NCBI GenBank assembly: GCA_003165335.1 | Contig: PLTD01000249.1 | Span: forward strand, 18,812 to 82,811 | Length of the DNA: 64,000 nt | Direction of reading: 5' to 3' | Source: Rhodospirillales bacterium | Lineage (GTDB): Bacteria > Pseudomonadota > Alphaproteobacteria > BOG-932 > Roseiterribacteraceae | In this document: piece by piece, positions 46,592 through 57,301 of the stretch | Layout: each line of letters opens with the position of its first letter | Position numbering within the stretch: the stretch's first letter is position 1 | Notes under the pieces: model-generated | Databases searched by the model: none | Told to the model about the DNA's origin: nothing | The model's input: only the letters and a program-made list of their open reading frames with translations | Program-made: the position numbers and the translations under genes

Positions 46592-46666
46592 AAACCGCAA
46601 TCTCAGATATCAGACATCAAGTACAATAGTATAATATTGATGTTTAAAATATCAAGATTGCGGTTT
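46592..46666. promoter_or_regulatory. Nested dyad-symmetric operator/promoter in front of XRE-sulP
   Basis: AAACCGCAATCT (46592-46603)/AGATTGCGGTTT (46655-46666); GATAT (46606-46610)/ATATC (46649-46653); ACATCAA (46614-46620)/TTGATGT (46637-46643). All are centred at about 46629. Minus-strand TTGATA-N16-TATACT lies inside. Confidence 0.7.
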
Positions 46667-46676
46667 CTTGTAGCGT

Positions 46677-48812
46677 TCAGCCGCTCAGGACCTGCTGAAG
46701 CTTTTGTGACAGATCTTCCAAGCGATAGGGCTTGGCGATGACATTCAGTCCCTCCGGCACGTCATCGCCCGTCAGTGCCCCCGCCGCATAGCCCGACGTC
46801 AGCAATATACGAATGTCGGGTCGTATCCGGTGGGCTTCGACGGAAAGCTCCACACCGTTCATCCCGCCGGGCATGACGATATCCGAAAAGAGAATATCGA
46901 TCCGGGCCCCACCGCGAATTACCTCCAAGGCTTCCGGTCCGCTGGCGGCGGTGAGAATGCCGTATCCAAGTTCGATGAGACTTTCGATCGCCATTTCGCG
47001 AACGCCCGGATCGTCCTCGACAATCAGCACGACCTCTCCTCCGGCGACCAAGGGGGCCGATTCGTCGGGATCTGGCGCAACCGCTGCGGCAACGTCGCCG
47101 TCGACCCGCGGCAGATACAATTTCACGGTGGTGCCGTCGCCAGGGGCTGAGTCGATCCGGACGAAACCCTGTGAACTTGTAGCGAAGCCGTAGACCTGGC
47201 TCAGCCCGAGTCCGGTGCCTTTTCCCGTGGGCTTGGTGGTAAAAAACGGTTCGAACGCCCGCGAGACGGTCTCGGCATCCATACCGACGCCGGTATCGGA
47301 GAGCGACACCAAAACATAACTGCCCGCCTTCGCCTCAGGGATGAGCGCTGCAATTTCCGATCGTGTGACATGGCGCGTTTCGATCACGATCGCCCCTTTG
47401 CCATCCATTGCATCGCGAGCGTTGACCGCAAGATTGAGAATCGCCGACTCAAATTGGGCGGGGTCGACACGGATCGGACCGAGACCAGCTTCAAGCTTGA
47501 GAGTGATTTCGATCGTTTCTCCCAAGGCGCGGCGCAACAGGCCCTCGAAATCGCGAATGAGACTGTTGGGATCCTTTATCTCCGGATTGAGCATTTGCTG
47601 ACGGGAGAAAGCGAGTAGCTGTTTGGTCAGCTTTTCACCTTTAACTGCCGCCTGCATGGCGAAATCGGTCAGGCGCTGAACGCGCGGCGTGGAGTCTTTC
47701 TGCTGTGCCAGCATGTCGAGCGACCCGATGATGACGGTCAGGAGATTGTTGAAATCATGCGCGAGGCCGCCGGTTATCTGGCCGATCGCCTCCATTTTCT
47801 GCGCCTGCCGGAGCGCCGCCTCCGACTGCAGCAGTGCTGCGGATTGAGTCTGCAACTCAGAAAATGCCCTGGTGAGTTGACCGTAAAGCGAACCAGACTC
47901 GAGTAAGAGTGCGACCATGACGGCACTCGCCGCCAGCACACCGTACAAGCGACCGGCATACCAGCCGAAATTGAAGGGTGTGCCGCTGATCAAGCTGCCG
48001 ATCAGAATATCGAGAAGCCAGGCGAACAGAACGATACAGAGCCACATATCGAGGATTCGACGGGCGCGCGTGCGAGCATAGAGAACGGCAAGCGCAGCGG
48101 CGCTGATAAACCAGGTCGCGCCGGCAGCGACCAGCTCAAAAGCACGATCTGCATCGGCGAAACTCGGTCGCGGGACCGATATGGCAATCAGCACGCACAA
48201 CCCCGCCAGAGCCAGGGCAGCCAGAATGCCGAGGCTGATGGCCTTCGGCAGCAAAGAGCGGGCGAACGGCCGGTCGCGGTCGGACCGGGATAGTATGGCG
48301 TACAGCATTATGAAAATCGGAAAAATGCTGTGCCACAAGGTAAAGACCCCAGCCGTCGTTACGGCATTGGCGGTTTGGGGCCGCAACGAACGAACAACCG
48401 CGGCGGCGCTCAACAGATGGGCCAGCACTATGAAAGCCGCGAAAGAATATCCGCACGACAGCACGAGCAATGACGGCCTGCGGAGCTGAGCGAATTGGCC
48501 GATCAGCAACATCGCCGTAATCACGTCGATGACGATCGATCCGGTGTCGGTGGCCGGCACAAATGCGACCATCAGGGGCGACGGAGCGTTCGCAAAAGGA
48601 GCAATCAGAAAAAAGGCTACGAGCGAAACAATGACGACCAGGATCGCCGCGTATCTGTCGGCGTAACGGGTCGGAGCCGTGGCGATGAGTAGGGGCGCTG
48701 TTTGGCTTGCGTCCAAGTTCCTGTTCCAAATCGGAAAGCGCTGCGGCAAGAGAGCGCCATCATGTCTAAATTTCCCCGATAAGCAATCAATATGGCCCCA
48801 TCGCACGGCCAT
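46677..48812 (-). CDS. Hybrid histidine kinase with MASE4-like membrane sensor and C-terminal receiver
   Basis: Multi-TM N-terminus, QITGGLAHDFNNLLTVIIGSLDML, HATPase GKGTGLGLSQVYGF, receiver ILFSDIVMPGGMNG. Confidence 0.9.
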   Translation of the reverse strand: MAVRWGHIDCLSGKFRHDGALLPQRFPIWNRNLDASQTAPLLIATAPTRYADRYAAILVVIVSLVAFFLIAPFANAPSPLMVAFVPATDTGSIVIDVITAMLLIGQFAQLRRPSLLVLSCGYSFAAFIVLAHLLSAAAVVRSLRPQTANAVTTAGVFTLWHSIFPIFIMLYAILSRSDRDRPFARSLLPKAISLGILAALALAGLCVLIAISVPRPSFADADRAFELVAAGATWFISAAALAVLYARTRARRILDMWLCIVLFAWLLDILIGSLISGTPFNFGWYAGRLYGVLAASAVMVALLLESGSLYGQLTRAFSELQTQSAALLQSEAALRQAQKMEAIGQITGGLAHDFNNLLTVIIGSLDMLAQQKDSTPRVQRLTDFAMQAAVKGEKLTKQLLAFSRQQMLNPEIKDPNSLIRDFEGLLRRALGETIEITLKLEAGLGPIRVDPAQFESAILNLAVNARDAMDGKGAIVIETRHVTRSEIAALIPEAKAGSYVLVSLSDTGVGMDAETVSRAFEPFFTTKPTGKGTGLGLSQVYGFATSSQGFVRIDSAPGDGTTVKLYLPRVDGDVAAAVAPDPDESAPLVAGGEVVLIVEDDPGVREMAIESLIELGYGILTAASGPEALEVIRGGARIDILFSDIVMPGGMNGVELSVEAHRIRPDIRILLTSGYAAGALTGDDVPEGLNVIAKPYRLEDLSQKLQQVLSG

Positions 48813-48936
48813 ATTGCGTGTCCCTCAACGGCATGGCTGGACGCGGCTAGGCGCTTAATTCTATAAGCAGCGCGCAATTCGTTTTTAATCGCGCCGGAAG
48901 TTGCAACAACCGGCGCCCAGCCGAACGGACCCGCGT

Positions 48937-49350
48937 ATGGCCGAAGCCGCGCCGCCCCCACGCACTAGACCGATATCGCCATTTCTATTTCCGCCGACCG
49001 GAACCTATCGCTGGCAAATGACATCGACGATGTCGATCTTGCACAGAATCACCGGTGTCGCGCTGGGAGTCGGCGCATTGCTTCTGACCTGGTGGTTGCT
49101 TGCCCTGCTGGGCGAGCCTTCCGACTTCGCCGCCGTCCAGGATTTTCTCGGATCCATATTCGGCCATTTCCTGCTTTTGGGCTGGACCTGGGCTCTGTTT
49201 TATCACCTGTCGAACGGCATTCGTCATCTGGTCTGGGACACCGGCCACGCCCTGACCCTGCCGAATGTCTATCGCGGCGGCTGGCTTGTGATCGGCATGT
49301 CCGTCGTATTGACCCTGGCCACCTGGCTGGCCGGCTACTGGCTTCGTTAG
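48937..49350 (+). CDS. sdhC: Succinate dehydrogenase cytochrome b556 subunit
   Basis: RPISPFLFPPTGTYRWQMTSTMSILHRITGVALGVG; FYHLSNGIRHLVWDTG. Confidence 0.95.
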   Translation: MAEAAPPPRTRPISPFLFPPTGTYRWQMTSTMSILHRITGVALGVGALLLTWWLLALLGEPSDFAAVQDFLGSIFGHFLLLGWTWALFYHLSNGIRHLVWDTGHALTLPNVYRGGWLVIGMSVVLTLATWLAGYWLR

Positions 49351-49364
49351 GGAATCCGAGCATC

Positions 49365-49766
49365 ATGCCATCGCATCATTCACAAAAGAGGCTGGTCGGT
49401 CCGCTGAGCCGCGCACGCGGCCTGGGATCTGCCAAGCACGGCCTTCAGCATTGGTGGGCGCAGCGAGTGAGCGCGGTCGCCCTGGTGCCCCTGACCCTTT
49501 GGTTCGTATATTCGGTCGTACATCTGACCGGCGCCGATCAGGCCCGCGTCCATGATTGGCTGGCGCGCCCCGCGTCGGCGATTCTGATGTCGCTATTCAT
49601 CGTTGCCATGTTTCATCATCTGGCGCTGGGACTTCAGACGGTGATCGAGGATTACGTACATCGCGAGGGCGTCAAGCTGACGGCCTTGCTGTTGGTCAAA
49701 GGGTTGATCGTGCTGACTGCCGCCGCGGCTTTGTTCACGGTCCTGCACGTCGCCGTCGGGGGTTGA
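49365..49766 (+). CDS. sdhD: Succinate dehydrogenase hydrophobic membrane anchor subunit
   Basis: [50 protein letters not shown]. Confidence 0.94.
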   Translation: MPSHHSQKRLVGPLSRARGLGSAKHGLQHWWAQRVSAVALVPLTLWFVYSVVHLTGADQARVHDWLARPASAILMSLFIVAMFHHLALGLQTVIEDYVHREGVKLTALLLVKGLIVLTAAAALFTVLHVAVGG

Positions 49767-49770
49767 GGGT

Positions 49771-51561
49771 ATGTCTGCTTATCCGATCATCGAACATGAA
49801 TATGACGTGGTCATTGTGGGCGCGGGCGGTGCGGGACTGCGTGCGGCTGTCGGCATGGTCGAAGCCGGCCTTAAGACAGCGGTCATTACAAAGGTTTTCC
49901 CGACCCGCAGCCACACCGTTGCAGCCCAAGGCGGCGTCTCAGCGTCGCTGGGCAATATGGGCGAGGACGATTGGCGCTGGCATATGTATGACACCGTCAA
50001 AGGGTCGGACTGGCTGGGTGACCAGGACGCAATCGAATATATGGTCCGTGAGGCGGTGCCCGCGATCATTGAGCTTGAGCATTACGGCCTGCCGTTCTCG
50101 CGCACTGAAGACGGAAAGATATATCAGCGCGCTTTTGGCGGCATGACCACACGCTTCGGTGAAGGTCAGGCGCAGCGGACTTGCGCAGCCGCCGACCGCA
50201 CCGGCCATGCGATGCTGCATACGCTTTATCAGCAGGCGCTGAAGCACCACGCCGAATTCTTCGTCGAATATATCGCGCTCGACCTGCTGATGGATCCGGA
50301 TGACGGCGCCTGCCGCGGCGTATTGGCGTGGAACCTCGACGATGGGACCATTCACCGCTTCCGCGCCCATTCGACGGTGCTGGCGACCGGCGGCTATGGC
50401 CGCGCATATTTCTCATGCACATCGGCCCACACTTGTACGGGCGACGGCAACGCCATGATCCTGCGCGCGGGACTGCCGCTTCAGGATATGGAGTTCGTCC
50501 AGTTCCACCCGACCGGAATTTACGGTTCGGGCTGCCTGATTACGGAGGGTGTCCGCGGCGAAGGCGGATATCTGACCAATAGCGAGGGCGAACGCTTCAT
50601 GGAGCGCTATGCTCCGTCCGCCAAGGACCTCGCCAGCCGCGACGTGGTCAGCCGCTCCATGACCGTCGAAATCCGCGAAGGGCGCGGCGTCGGTGCGTTG
50701 AAAGACCATATCCATCTGCATCTCGAGCATCTGGACCCGGGGATCATCCATGAGCGCCTGCCCGGTATCGCGGAGACTGCCAAGATATTCGCCGGCGTCG
50801 ATGTGACCCGCGAGCCGATCCCGGTGCTGCCGACAGTCCATTACAATATGGGTGGAATTCCGACCAATTATCACACCGAAGTGCTGAGCCCGACACCAGA
50901 GGACACAGACCGGGTCGTTCCCGGCCTGCAGGCGATCGGCGAGGCGGCGTGCGTTTCCGTCCATGGGGCAAACCGGCTTGGATCGAACTCCCTGCTCGAC
51001 CTTGTGGTGTTCGGTCGCGCCGCGGGTCATCGCGCCGCCGCGACAATTACAAAGGGTGCGGCCCACAAGACCTTGCCCCAGCAGGTAACCGACAAGGCGC
51101 TGACGCGACTTGACCGGTATCGCAACGCCACAGGGTCGCTGCGCGCGGCGCATCTGCGCCTCGAAATGCAGCGGATCATGCAGAACAATTGCGCGGTGTT
51201 TCGCACCGGCGAGGTGCTGCAGGAAGGCTATGACCTGATGCAGCAGGTTTGGGCCAAACGGCCTGAGATCGCGGTCAGCGACCGTTCCCTGGTCTGGAAC
51301 TCAGACTTGGTCGAGGCGATGGAACTGGACAATCTGATGTCGCAGGCCGTCGCCACATTGGCCCCGGCCGTCGCCCGCCAGGAAAGCCGCGGCGCCCATG
51401 CCCGCGAGGATTTCCCGGATCGCGACGACACCAACTGGATGAAGCATTCCACGGTGTGGGTGGACGACAACGGCAAGCCCACTTTGGGCGACCGCCCCGT
51501 GCATCTCTACACCATGAGCAAAGACGTTGAGACTTTCCCGCCCAAAAAGCGGGTCTATTAG
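49771..51561 (+). CDS. sdhA: Succinate dehydrogenase flavoprotein subunit
   Basis: [61 protein letters not shown]. Confidence 0.98.
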   Translation: MSAYPIIEHEYDVVIVGAGGAGLRAAVGMVEAGLKTAVITKVFPTRSHTVAAQGGVSASLGNMGEDDWRWHMYDTVKGSDWLGDQDAIEYMVREAVPAIIELEHYGLPFSRTEDGKIYQRAFGGMTTRFGEGQAQRTCAAADRTGHAMLHTLYQQALKHHAEFFVEYIALDLLMDPDDGACRGVLAWNLDDGTIHRFRAHSTVLATGGYGRAYFSCTSAHTCTGDGNAMILRAGLPLQDMEFVQFHPTGIYGSGCLITEGVRGEGGYLTNSEGERFMERYAPSAKDLASRDVVSRSMTVEIREGRGVGALKDHIHLHLEHLDPGIIHERLPGIAETAKIFAGVDVTREPIPVLPTVHYNMGGIPTNYHTEVLSPTPEDTDRVVPGLQAIGEAACVSVHGANRLGSNSLLDLVVFGRAAGHRAAATITKGAAHKTLPQQVTDKALTRLDRYRNATGSLRAAHLRLEMQRIMQNNCAVFRTGEVLQEGYDLMQQVWAKRPEIAVSDRSLVWNSDLVEAMELDNLMSQAVATLAPAVARQESRGAHAREDFPDRDDTNWMKHSTVWVDDNGKPTLGDRPVHLYTMSKDVETFPPKKRVY

Positions 51562-51576
51562 AGGACAGCCGAAAGA

Positions 51577-52353
51577 ATGGCCGAATTTACGCTGCCCGCC
51601 AATTCGAAGGTCAAAGCCGGAAAAAAGCACCCGGCCGCCAAGAACGCGAAAAAGCCGAAAACGTTCAAGATCTATCGCTGGACGCCGGACGACGACGCCA
51701 ACCCGGCGCTGGACGAGTATCCGATCGACCTGGGCAACTGCGGGCCGATGGTCCTGGATGCGCTGATCCATATCAAGAATGACATCGATTCGACATTGAC
51801 CTTCCGCCGGTCGTGCCGCGAGGGCATCTGCGGCAGTTGCGCGATGAACATCGACGGAACCAACACGCTGGCCTGCACCAAGCCGATCGACGAGGTAAAG
51901 GGCGACGTCAAGATTTATCCGCTGCCGCATATGCCGGTGGTGAAGGATCTGGTGCCGGACCTGACCCATGTCTATGCGCAATATGCGGCGATCGAGCCAT
52001 GGATGCAGACCCAAAGCGCCCCGCCGTCGCGTGAGCGGCTGCAAAGCCCGGCCGAGCGCGAAAAGCTGGACGGGCTCTACGAATGCATCTTGTGCTTCTG
52101 CTGCACCACCAGCTGCCCCAGCTATTGGTGGAACGGCGAACGTTACCTGGGTCCGGCTATTCTGCTTCAGGCCTATCGCTGGATCGCCGACAGCCGCGAC
52201 GAGGCGGCCGGCGAGCGCCTGGATGCGCTGGAGGACCCGTTCCGCCTCTATCGCTGCCATACCATCATGAACTGCACCCGGACCTGTCCGAAGGGTCTGA
52301 ATCCGGCCAAGGCAATTGCCGAAATCAAAAAGCTGATGGTCGAGCGCGTATAG
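51577..52353 (+). CDS. sdhB: Succinate dehydrogenase iron-sulfur subunit
   Basis: [55 protein letters not shown]. Confidence 0.98.
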   Translation: MAEFTLPANSKVKAGKKHPAAKNAKKPKTFKIYRWTPDDDANPALDEYPIDLGNCGPMVLDALIHIKNDIDSTLTFRRSCREGICGSCAMNIDGTNTLACTKPIDEVKGDVKIYPLPHMPVVKDLVPDLTHVYAQYAAIEPWMQTQSAPPSRERLQSPAEREKLDGLYECILCFCCTTSCPSYWWNGERYLGPAILLQAYRWIADSRDEAAGERLDALEDPFRLYRCHTIMNCTRTCPKGLNPAKAIAEIKKLMVERV

Positions 52354-52416
52354 ACAGACGCGCCTCATCCCTATATTGCGCGTCTCCCCGTTGCATATGA
52401 CGCGGCGCCACGTCAG

Positions 52417-53880
52417 ATGACCGGCGCCGATCGCACAGTCTATGGCGGTAGGAGAGAATTATTGTACGAAAATAAAATTCACGCGAAGTTTGACGGGCGC
52501 CTGGTCATCATCGGTTTCGGCACTGTCGGCCAGGGCGTTCTGCCCCTGATCCTGCGCCATATCGACATCAAGCCGTCGCGCATCACGATCATAACCGCCG
52601 AAGACTGGGGCGGAGAAGAAGCGGCCGATTACGGCATTCGCTTCGTCGTGGAGCCGCTGACGCGTGATAATTATCGCCGCATCCTGGATCCCATCATCAG
52701 AGCTGGCGATTTTATTCTCAATGTTTCGGTCGAAGTGTCGTCTCTGGCTTTGATCGAGTTCGCTCAGGAAAAAGGCGCGCTATATCTCGATACCTGTATC
52801 GAACCCTGGGCAGGCGGCTATACCGACACGACAATGCCGGCAGTCGATCGCACCAACTATGCGCTACGCGAAGCAGCGATGCGGCTTAAGGAACGACTGC
52901 CGACCGGAGCGACGGCCATTCTGACGCACGGCGCGAACCCCGGCATGGTATCGCATTTCGTCAAACAGGCGCTGCTCGACATCGCCGGAGATACCGGCGT
53001 CGAGACAGAAATGCCGGTCGATCGGCTAGGATGGGCGAAGCTGGCTCGGACCTTGGGCGTCAAAGTCATCCATATCGCCGAGCGCGATACCCAGAAGTCC
53101 AACCTGCGCAAGAAGGCGGGCGAGTTCGTCAATACCTGGTCGATCGACGGTTTCGTCGGCGAAGGATGCCAACCGTCGGAACTCGGCTGGGGCAGCCACG
53201 AGAAGACGCTGCCTCACGACGGAAATCGTCAGAACCACGGATCTAAAGCAGCTATATTCCTAAGCCGTCCGGGCGCCTCGACACGCGTGCGGACCTGGAC
53301 GCCAAAGGCAGGCCCGTTCCACGGCTTTCTGATCACCCACAGCGAGGCCATTTCCATTGCCGCGCATCTGACCGTAGGAGAAGGCGACCATCCGGAATAT
53401 CGCCCTACTGTCCATTATTCGTATCATCCATGCGATGACGCCATGCTGTCGGTCGATGAACTGGCCGGACGAAACTGGAAGCAGCAGTCCGAACAGCGCC
53501 TGCTGATGGAAGATATCGTGGATGGCATCGACGAATTGGGCGTCCTGCTGATGGGCCATGCGCGCGGCGCATATTGGTACGGATCTCAGCTTTCGATCGG
53601 CGAAGCACGTCGACATGTGCTGCATAACAGCGCCACCAGCCTGCAGATTACCTCAGCCGTGTTGGCCGGCGTGATTTGGGCGATTCGCCATCCGGACATG
53701 GGCATTATCGAGGCCGACGATCTCGACTTTCGCGAAGTGCTCGAAATCCAGATGCCCTATCTGGGACCGGTTGTCGGGGTCTACAGCGAATGGACGCCGC
53801 TCAGCGACCGCAGTTCGCTTTTCCCTGAAGATACCGATTCCGATGATCCTTGGCAGTTCAAGAACTTTCGCGTCTCATAG
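52417..53880 (+). CDS. Homospermidine synthase
   Basis: KFDGRLVIIGFGTVGQGVLPLILRHIDIKPSRITIITAEDWGGEEA; HGANPGMVSHFVKQALLDI. Confidence 0.93.
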   Translation: MTGADRTVYGGRRELLYENKIHAKFDGRLVIIGFGTVGQGVLPLILRHIDIKPSRITIITAEDWGGEEAADYGIRFVVEPLTRDNYRRILDPIIRAGDFILNVSVEVSSLALIEFAQEKGALYLDTCIEPWAGGYTDTTMPAVDRTNYALREAAMRLKERLPTGATAILTHGANPGMVSHFVKQALLDIAGDTGVETEMPVDRLGWAKLARTLGVKVIHIAERDTQKSNLRKKAGEFVNTWSIDGFVGEGCQPSELGWGSHEKTLPHDGNRQNHGSKAAIFLSRPGASTRVRTWTPKAGPFHGFLITHSEAISIAAHLTVGEGDHPEYRPTVHYSYHPCDDAMLSVDELAGRNWKQQSEQRLLMEDIVDGIDELGVLLMGHARGAYWYGSQLSIGEARRHVLHNSATSLQITSAVLAGVIWAIRHPDMGIIEADDLDFREVLEIQMPYLGPVVGVYSEWTPLSDRSSLFPEDTDSDDPWQFKNFRVS

Positions 53881-53922
53881 AATTCGGGTTACGCGTGCTT
53901 AATTAGGCCATGGGGATCGGCG

Positions 53923-54642
53923 ATGCTGAAGGCGATAGGTCGAACGCTCTCGCAATTGACCGATCCGGGCCTATTCAGCGTTATCATAATGAGCGTAGTC
54001 GGAGCGGCCATTGTCCTGATCGCCGTTTGGGCGGGAATGGGAGTGCTGATCGGGAAGATCAGCATTTCCGGGGTCGGCTGGCTGGATTGGCTCGCGCGCT
54101 TCGCAATCGGCGTCGGGATGATCTTCGTTACGATCGCGTTATTCAGTGCGATCGCAGCGGCGATCGCGGGCCTGTTCGTCGGACGCGTGGCCAACGAGGT
54201 TGAACGCCGCTTTTACCCCGGCCTTCCACCTACGCGCACTCAGTCGGTGCCCGAGCAGATCGGGAGCGCATTTTCTTTCCTGGTTGCGGTCTTAGTACTC
54301 AATATCCTGTTTCTGCCCCTTTATGTGCTGTGGGGGGCAAATATCCCAATATTCTTAGGCCTAAACGGTTATCTGTTGGGCCGGCAGTATTTCGAACTTG
54401 TCGCGCTTCGGCGTGTCGATCGCCATTCGGCGCGCCGATTATGGCGGACTCACAGGCCAAAACTCATGACGGGCGGCCTACTGATCGCCGGCTTTTCCTT
54501 CATTCCGTTCGCCGATCTGCTGACGCCTGTGTTGGCGACGGCCTTCATGCTGCACATTCTCCAAAGTTTTCCAGAGTTTAAAGGGTCTTGCGAGGGCGAG
54601 CATTTCGGTGTTACGCCGAGCAGTCCTTTCCACCGCCCTTAA
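53923..54642 (+). CDS. EI24/CysZ-like membrane protein
   Basis: Multi-TM protein: YLLGRQYFELVALRRVDRHSARRLWRTHRPKLMTGGLLIAGFSFIPFADLLTPVLATAFMLHI. Confidence 0.8.
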   Translation: MLKAIGRTLSQLTDPGLFSVIIMSVVGAAIVLIAVWAGMGVLIGKISISGVGWLDWLARFAIGVGMIFVTIALFSAIAAAIAGLFVGRVANEVERRFYPGLPPTRTQSVPEQIGSAFSFLVAVLVLNILFLPLYVLWGANIPIFLGLNGYLLGRQYFELVALRRVDRHSARRLWRTHRPKLMTGGLLIAGFSFIPFADLLTPVLATAFMLHILQSFPEFKGSCEGEHFGVTPSSPFHRP

Positions 54643-54654
54643 AGGAACGATGCC

Positions 54655-55299
54655 ATGTTCGGACGTAAACCCCCCTCCGGTTCCAGTGACGCAGCTCCGC
54701 CGGCGAACGCCCCCGCAACAGCGTTCCAACCTTCGGCGCCACGCTCCACGCCGCCGGCACCGCCGCGGCCATCGCCTTCCGGCGAGGGCGATTCGGCATC
54801 GCCGGTCCGCCTGGGTCTAGCCGCAGCACAACCTGCCGGCAGCCCGCCACGCCGTCCCGCAGAGCCGATTCGACAGGAGCCGGCGAAAGACGTTCGCAAG
54901 CTGATCGTCGGTCGCGACATCACCCTCTCGGGCGAAATCGCCTCATGCGACCACCTGATCGTGGAAGGCAAGGTCGAGGCAAGCGTGAAAGATTGTCACC
55001 GTCTCGAAGTGGCCGAAGCCGGCCTGTTCCGCGGCACGGTTGAGATTAGCGAGGCTGAAATTGCCGGCCGCTTTGAAGGACAGATCACGGTCCAAGGCCG
55101 TTTGTCGGTGCGGGCCACCGGACGGATCGAAGGCAAAATCCAGTATGGCGAACTTGCCGTCGAGGCAGGCGGCACTCTGGACGGCGAAATTCGGGGCCAT
55201 TCCGCCAAAGCCAAAGCAGAGCCGGCCGCCAAGCCGGTCGCAGAGGCGCCGCTGCTCGATCAGCCAAACGCGCCGGCAGGCCACTCTACGCCTTCTTAA
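54655..55299 (+). CDS. Bactofilin (polymer-forming cytoskeletal protein)
   Basis: Disordered N-terminus then KLIVGRDITLSGEIASCDHLIVEGKVEASVKDCHRLEVAEAGLFRGTVEISEAEIAGRFEGQITVQGRLSVRATGRIEGKI. Confidence 0.94.
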   Translation: MFGRKPPSGSSDAAPPANAPATAFQPSAPRSTPPAPPRPSPSGEGDSASPVRLGLAAAQPAGSPPRRPAEPIRQEPAKDVRKLIVGRDITLSGEIASCDHLIVEGKVEASVKDCHRLEVAEAGLFRGTVEISEAEIAGRFEGQITVQGRLSVRATGRIEGKIQYGELAVEAGGTLDGEIRGHSAKAKAEPAAKPVAEAPLLDQPNAPAGHSTPS

Positions 55300-55984
55300 C
55301 GATCCACTTTTGACCGGACGCCGCCTCGTCGGCGGCGAGAGCATCACCGATGCCCCTTGTCTTGTCCTTAAATCCGCATAGATCGCGGATCAGGCAGGCG
55401 GGGCAGTCGGGCTTGCGCGCCTTGCAGATATAGCGACCGTGCAGGATCAGCCAGTGGTGCGCGTGCTGGCGATAGTGCGCAGGCACGGCCTTCATCAGCT
55501 TCGCCTCGACGGCGTCAGGGGTTTTGCCTGGCGCCAAGCCGGTGCGGTTGCCCACCCGGAAAATATGCGTATCCACAGCGATCGTCGGCTCGCCGAAGGC
55601 GACGTTCAAAACCACATTCGCCGTTTTTCTGCCGACGCCGGGCAATGACTCAAGCGCAGCGCGGTCGCGCGGGACCTCGCCACCGTATTGTTCCACCAGG
55701 ATGCGCGAGAGGTTCAGCACGTTCTTGGCCTTGGTGTTGAACAGCCCGATCGTCTTGATCTTGTCGCGGATTTTGAGCTCGCCGAGTGCGGCCATCTTGG
55801 CCGGCGTGTCGGCCAGTGCGAATAGGCCGGGAGTAGCCCGGTTGACCCCGACATCCGTCGCCTGGGCGGACAGAACGACCGCAACGAGCAGAGTGAACGG
55901 GCTGCTGTATTGAAGTTCGGTCTGCGGCTCAGGATCGCGGGATTGCAGCCGGGCGAACATTTCTTCGATATCTGCGCGCTTCAT
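55286..55984 (-). CDS. nth: Endonuclease III
   Basis: LLVAVVLSAQATDVGVNRATPGLF; LESLPGVGRKTANVVLNVAFG; C-terminal CX6CX2CX5C. Confidence 0.96.
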   Translation of the reverse strand: MKRADIEEMFARLQSRDPEPQTELQYSSPFTLLVAVVLSAQATDVGVNRATPGLFALADTPAKMAALGELKIRDKIKTIGLFNTKAKNVLNLSRILVEQYGGEVPRDRAALESLPGVGRKTANVVLNVAFGEPTIAVDTHIFRVGNRTGLAPGKTPDAVEAKLMKAVPAHYRQHAHHWLILHGRYICKARKPDCPACLIRDLCGFKDKTRGIGDALAADEAASGQKWIVKKA

Positions 55985-56026
55985 CCCGCCTTTACCATCT
56001 ACAATTGAGACGCATATTCTAAGGCC

Positions 56027-56527
56027 ATGACAGACAGTTCCGATAGCCCGCGCCGGCTGTTATTCCGGGCCCATCTCAAGCCCCACCGCAGCCTGTCGCG
56101 ACGGGCTTTCAGGAGAATAATGCTGGCGGTAACGCTGTTCAGCCTGACGGTCAGCGGCGTTACTTTTTATGCCGGCGCATGGCCGGTCTTTGGCTTCATG
56201 GGACTCGACATCGCTTTGGTCTATCTGGCGCTCAACATCAACTATCGTCGGGGCCGGGTTTGCGAAGTGCTGGAACTGGATGAGCATTTGTTGACGGTGG
56301 AGCGGACCGACCCGCGCGGCAAGCAGAGCAGATGGCGCCTGCAGCCGGCTTGGCTGCGGGTCGAACTCGCGGAGCCGATCCTGCCGCAGACCCCGGTCGT
56401 TCTGCGGTCGCACGGCGAAGCTTTGCCTGTCGGCGTATTTCTGCACCCCGAACAAAGGCGCGAAATTGCAGCCGATCTGCGGCGAGCCCTCGAACTCTGG
56501 CGCCGCCCAGGTCCGCTGTTCGATTAG
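56027..56527 (+). CDS. DUF2244 domain-containing protein
   Basis: FRAHLKPHRSLSRRAFRRIML...GAWPVFGFMGLDIALVYLALNINYRRGR. Confidence 0.88.
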   Translation: MTDSSDSPRRLLFRAHLKPHRSLSRRAFRRIMLAVTLFSLTVSGVTFYAGAWPVFGFMGLDIALVYLALNINYRRGRVCEVLELDEHLLTVERTDPRGKQSRWRLQPAWLRVELAEPILPQTPVVLRSHGEALPVGVFLHPEQRREIAADLRRALELWRRPGPLFD

Positions 56528-56534
56528 GCAGGGG

Positions 56535-56780
56535 TCAAACGCCTTTCGCGGCCTGATCTATCTGGTCAGCGGCCTCGATCAATTGCTGAGCGATCTGACG
56601 GCCCTGATCGGCGGACATCGCCCATTGCAGCGCTGTGCCGCCGGCGCGGAACTCTTCGAGCGAAGCGGCAACGCGCAACTGGCAAATCAGCATGTCCCCG
56701 TTCGCCACGCCGCTTTGATAGCCGACTAGACGAGGCAGCCTGATATTACCGGCCTCGTCCTTTTCCCAATTCAGATCCAA
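56535..56780 (-). CDS. Hypothetical protein
   Basis: 81-aa ORF with protein-like composition (MDLNWEKDEAGNIRLPRLVGYQSGVANGDMLICQLRVAASLEEFRAGGTALQWAMSADQGRQIAQQL). Confidence 0.6.
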   Translation of the reverse strand: MDLNWEKDEAGNIRLPRLVGYQSGVANGDMLICQLRVAASLEEFRAGGTALQWAMSADQGRQIAQQLIEAADQIDQAAKGV

Positions 56781-56871
56781 GATGCGCCCCTATAGTTCCG
56801 TGACTGCCCACGATAGCGAAGTGGCACAGCTTGGTGTAGCGCCCCTGCTGACTGGCAGCCCAATTGACGGA

Positions 56872-56889
56872 TGTACTATAGTTGGTACA
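56872..56889. promoter_or_regulatory. Candidate TA autoregulatory operator
   Basis: TGTAC-N8-GTACA perfect inverted repeat overlapping the toxin start region. Confidence 0.4.
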
Positions 56890-56896
56890 CCGTCTC

Positions 56897-57301
56897 ATGG
56901 TCAGGAAAAAAGAACCGGCCTCTGCTGTTACATCGCCCGCAATACCCCTGAAAAGGGTTCCTGCGATCTTTTTCCGAACGGATGCAGGCAATGAGCCGGT
57001 ACGAGACTGGCTGAAGGACATGAATCGCGAAGATCGTCGCTTGATCGGTGAAGACATAAAGACTGTCGAGTTCGGATGGCCGGTCGGTATGCCGACGTGT
57101 CGCGCGATGGGAGCCGGGTTGCACGAGGTTCGCACCGATTTGACCGGCAATCGTATCGCACGTGTCTTTTTATACGTGGACAAGCAACAGCGCATGGTTT
57201 TGCTGCATGGCATCATCAAGAAAAGCCAGGCGACACCGGAAGACGATCTGAATTTGGCCCGTGCCAACAAGCGCAAGCATGAGAAAGGTCTTGGACGATG
57301 A
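56897..57301 (+). CDS. Type II toxin-antitoxin RelE/HigB-like (Gp49) toxin
   Basis: VPAIFFRTDAGNEPVRDWLKDMNREDRRLIGEDIKTVEFGWPVGMPTCRAMGAGLHEVRTDLTGNRIARVFLYVDKQQRMVLLHGIIKKSQATP. Confidence 0.9.
   Translation: MVRKKEPASAVTSPAIPLKRVPAIFFRTDAGNEPVRDWLKDMNREDRRLIGEDIKTVEFGWPVGMPTCRAMGAGLHEVRTDLTGNRIARVFLYVDKQQRMVLLHGIIKKSQATPEDDLNLARANKRKHEKGLGR

Noticed and set aside
51301-52368. 355-aa minus-strand ORF opposite sdhA/sdhB
   Set aside because: Antisense shadow ORF.
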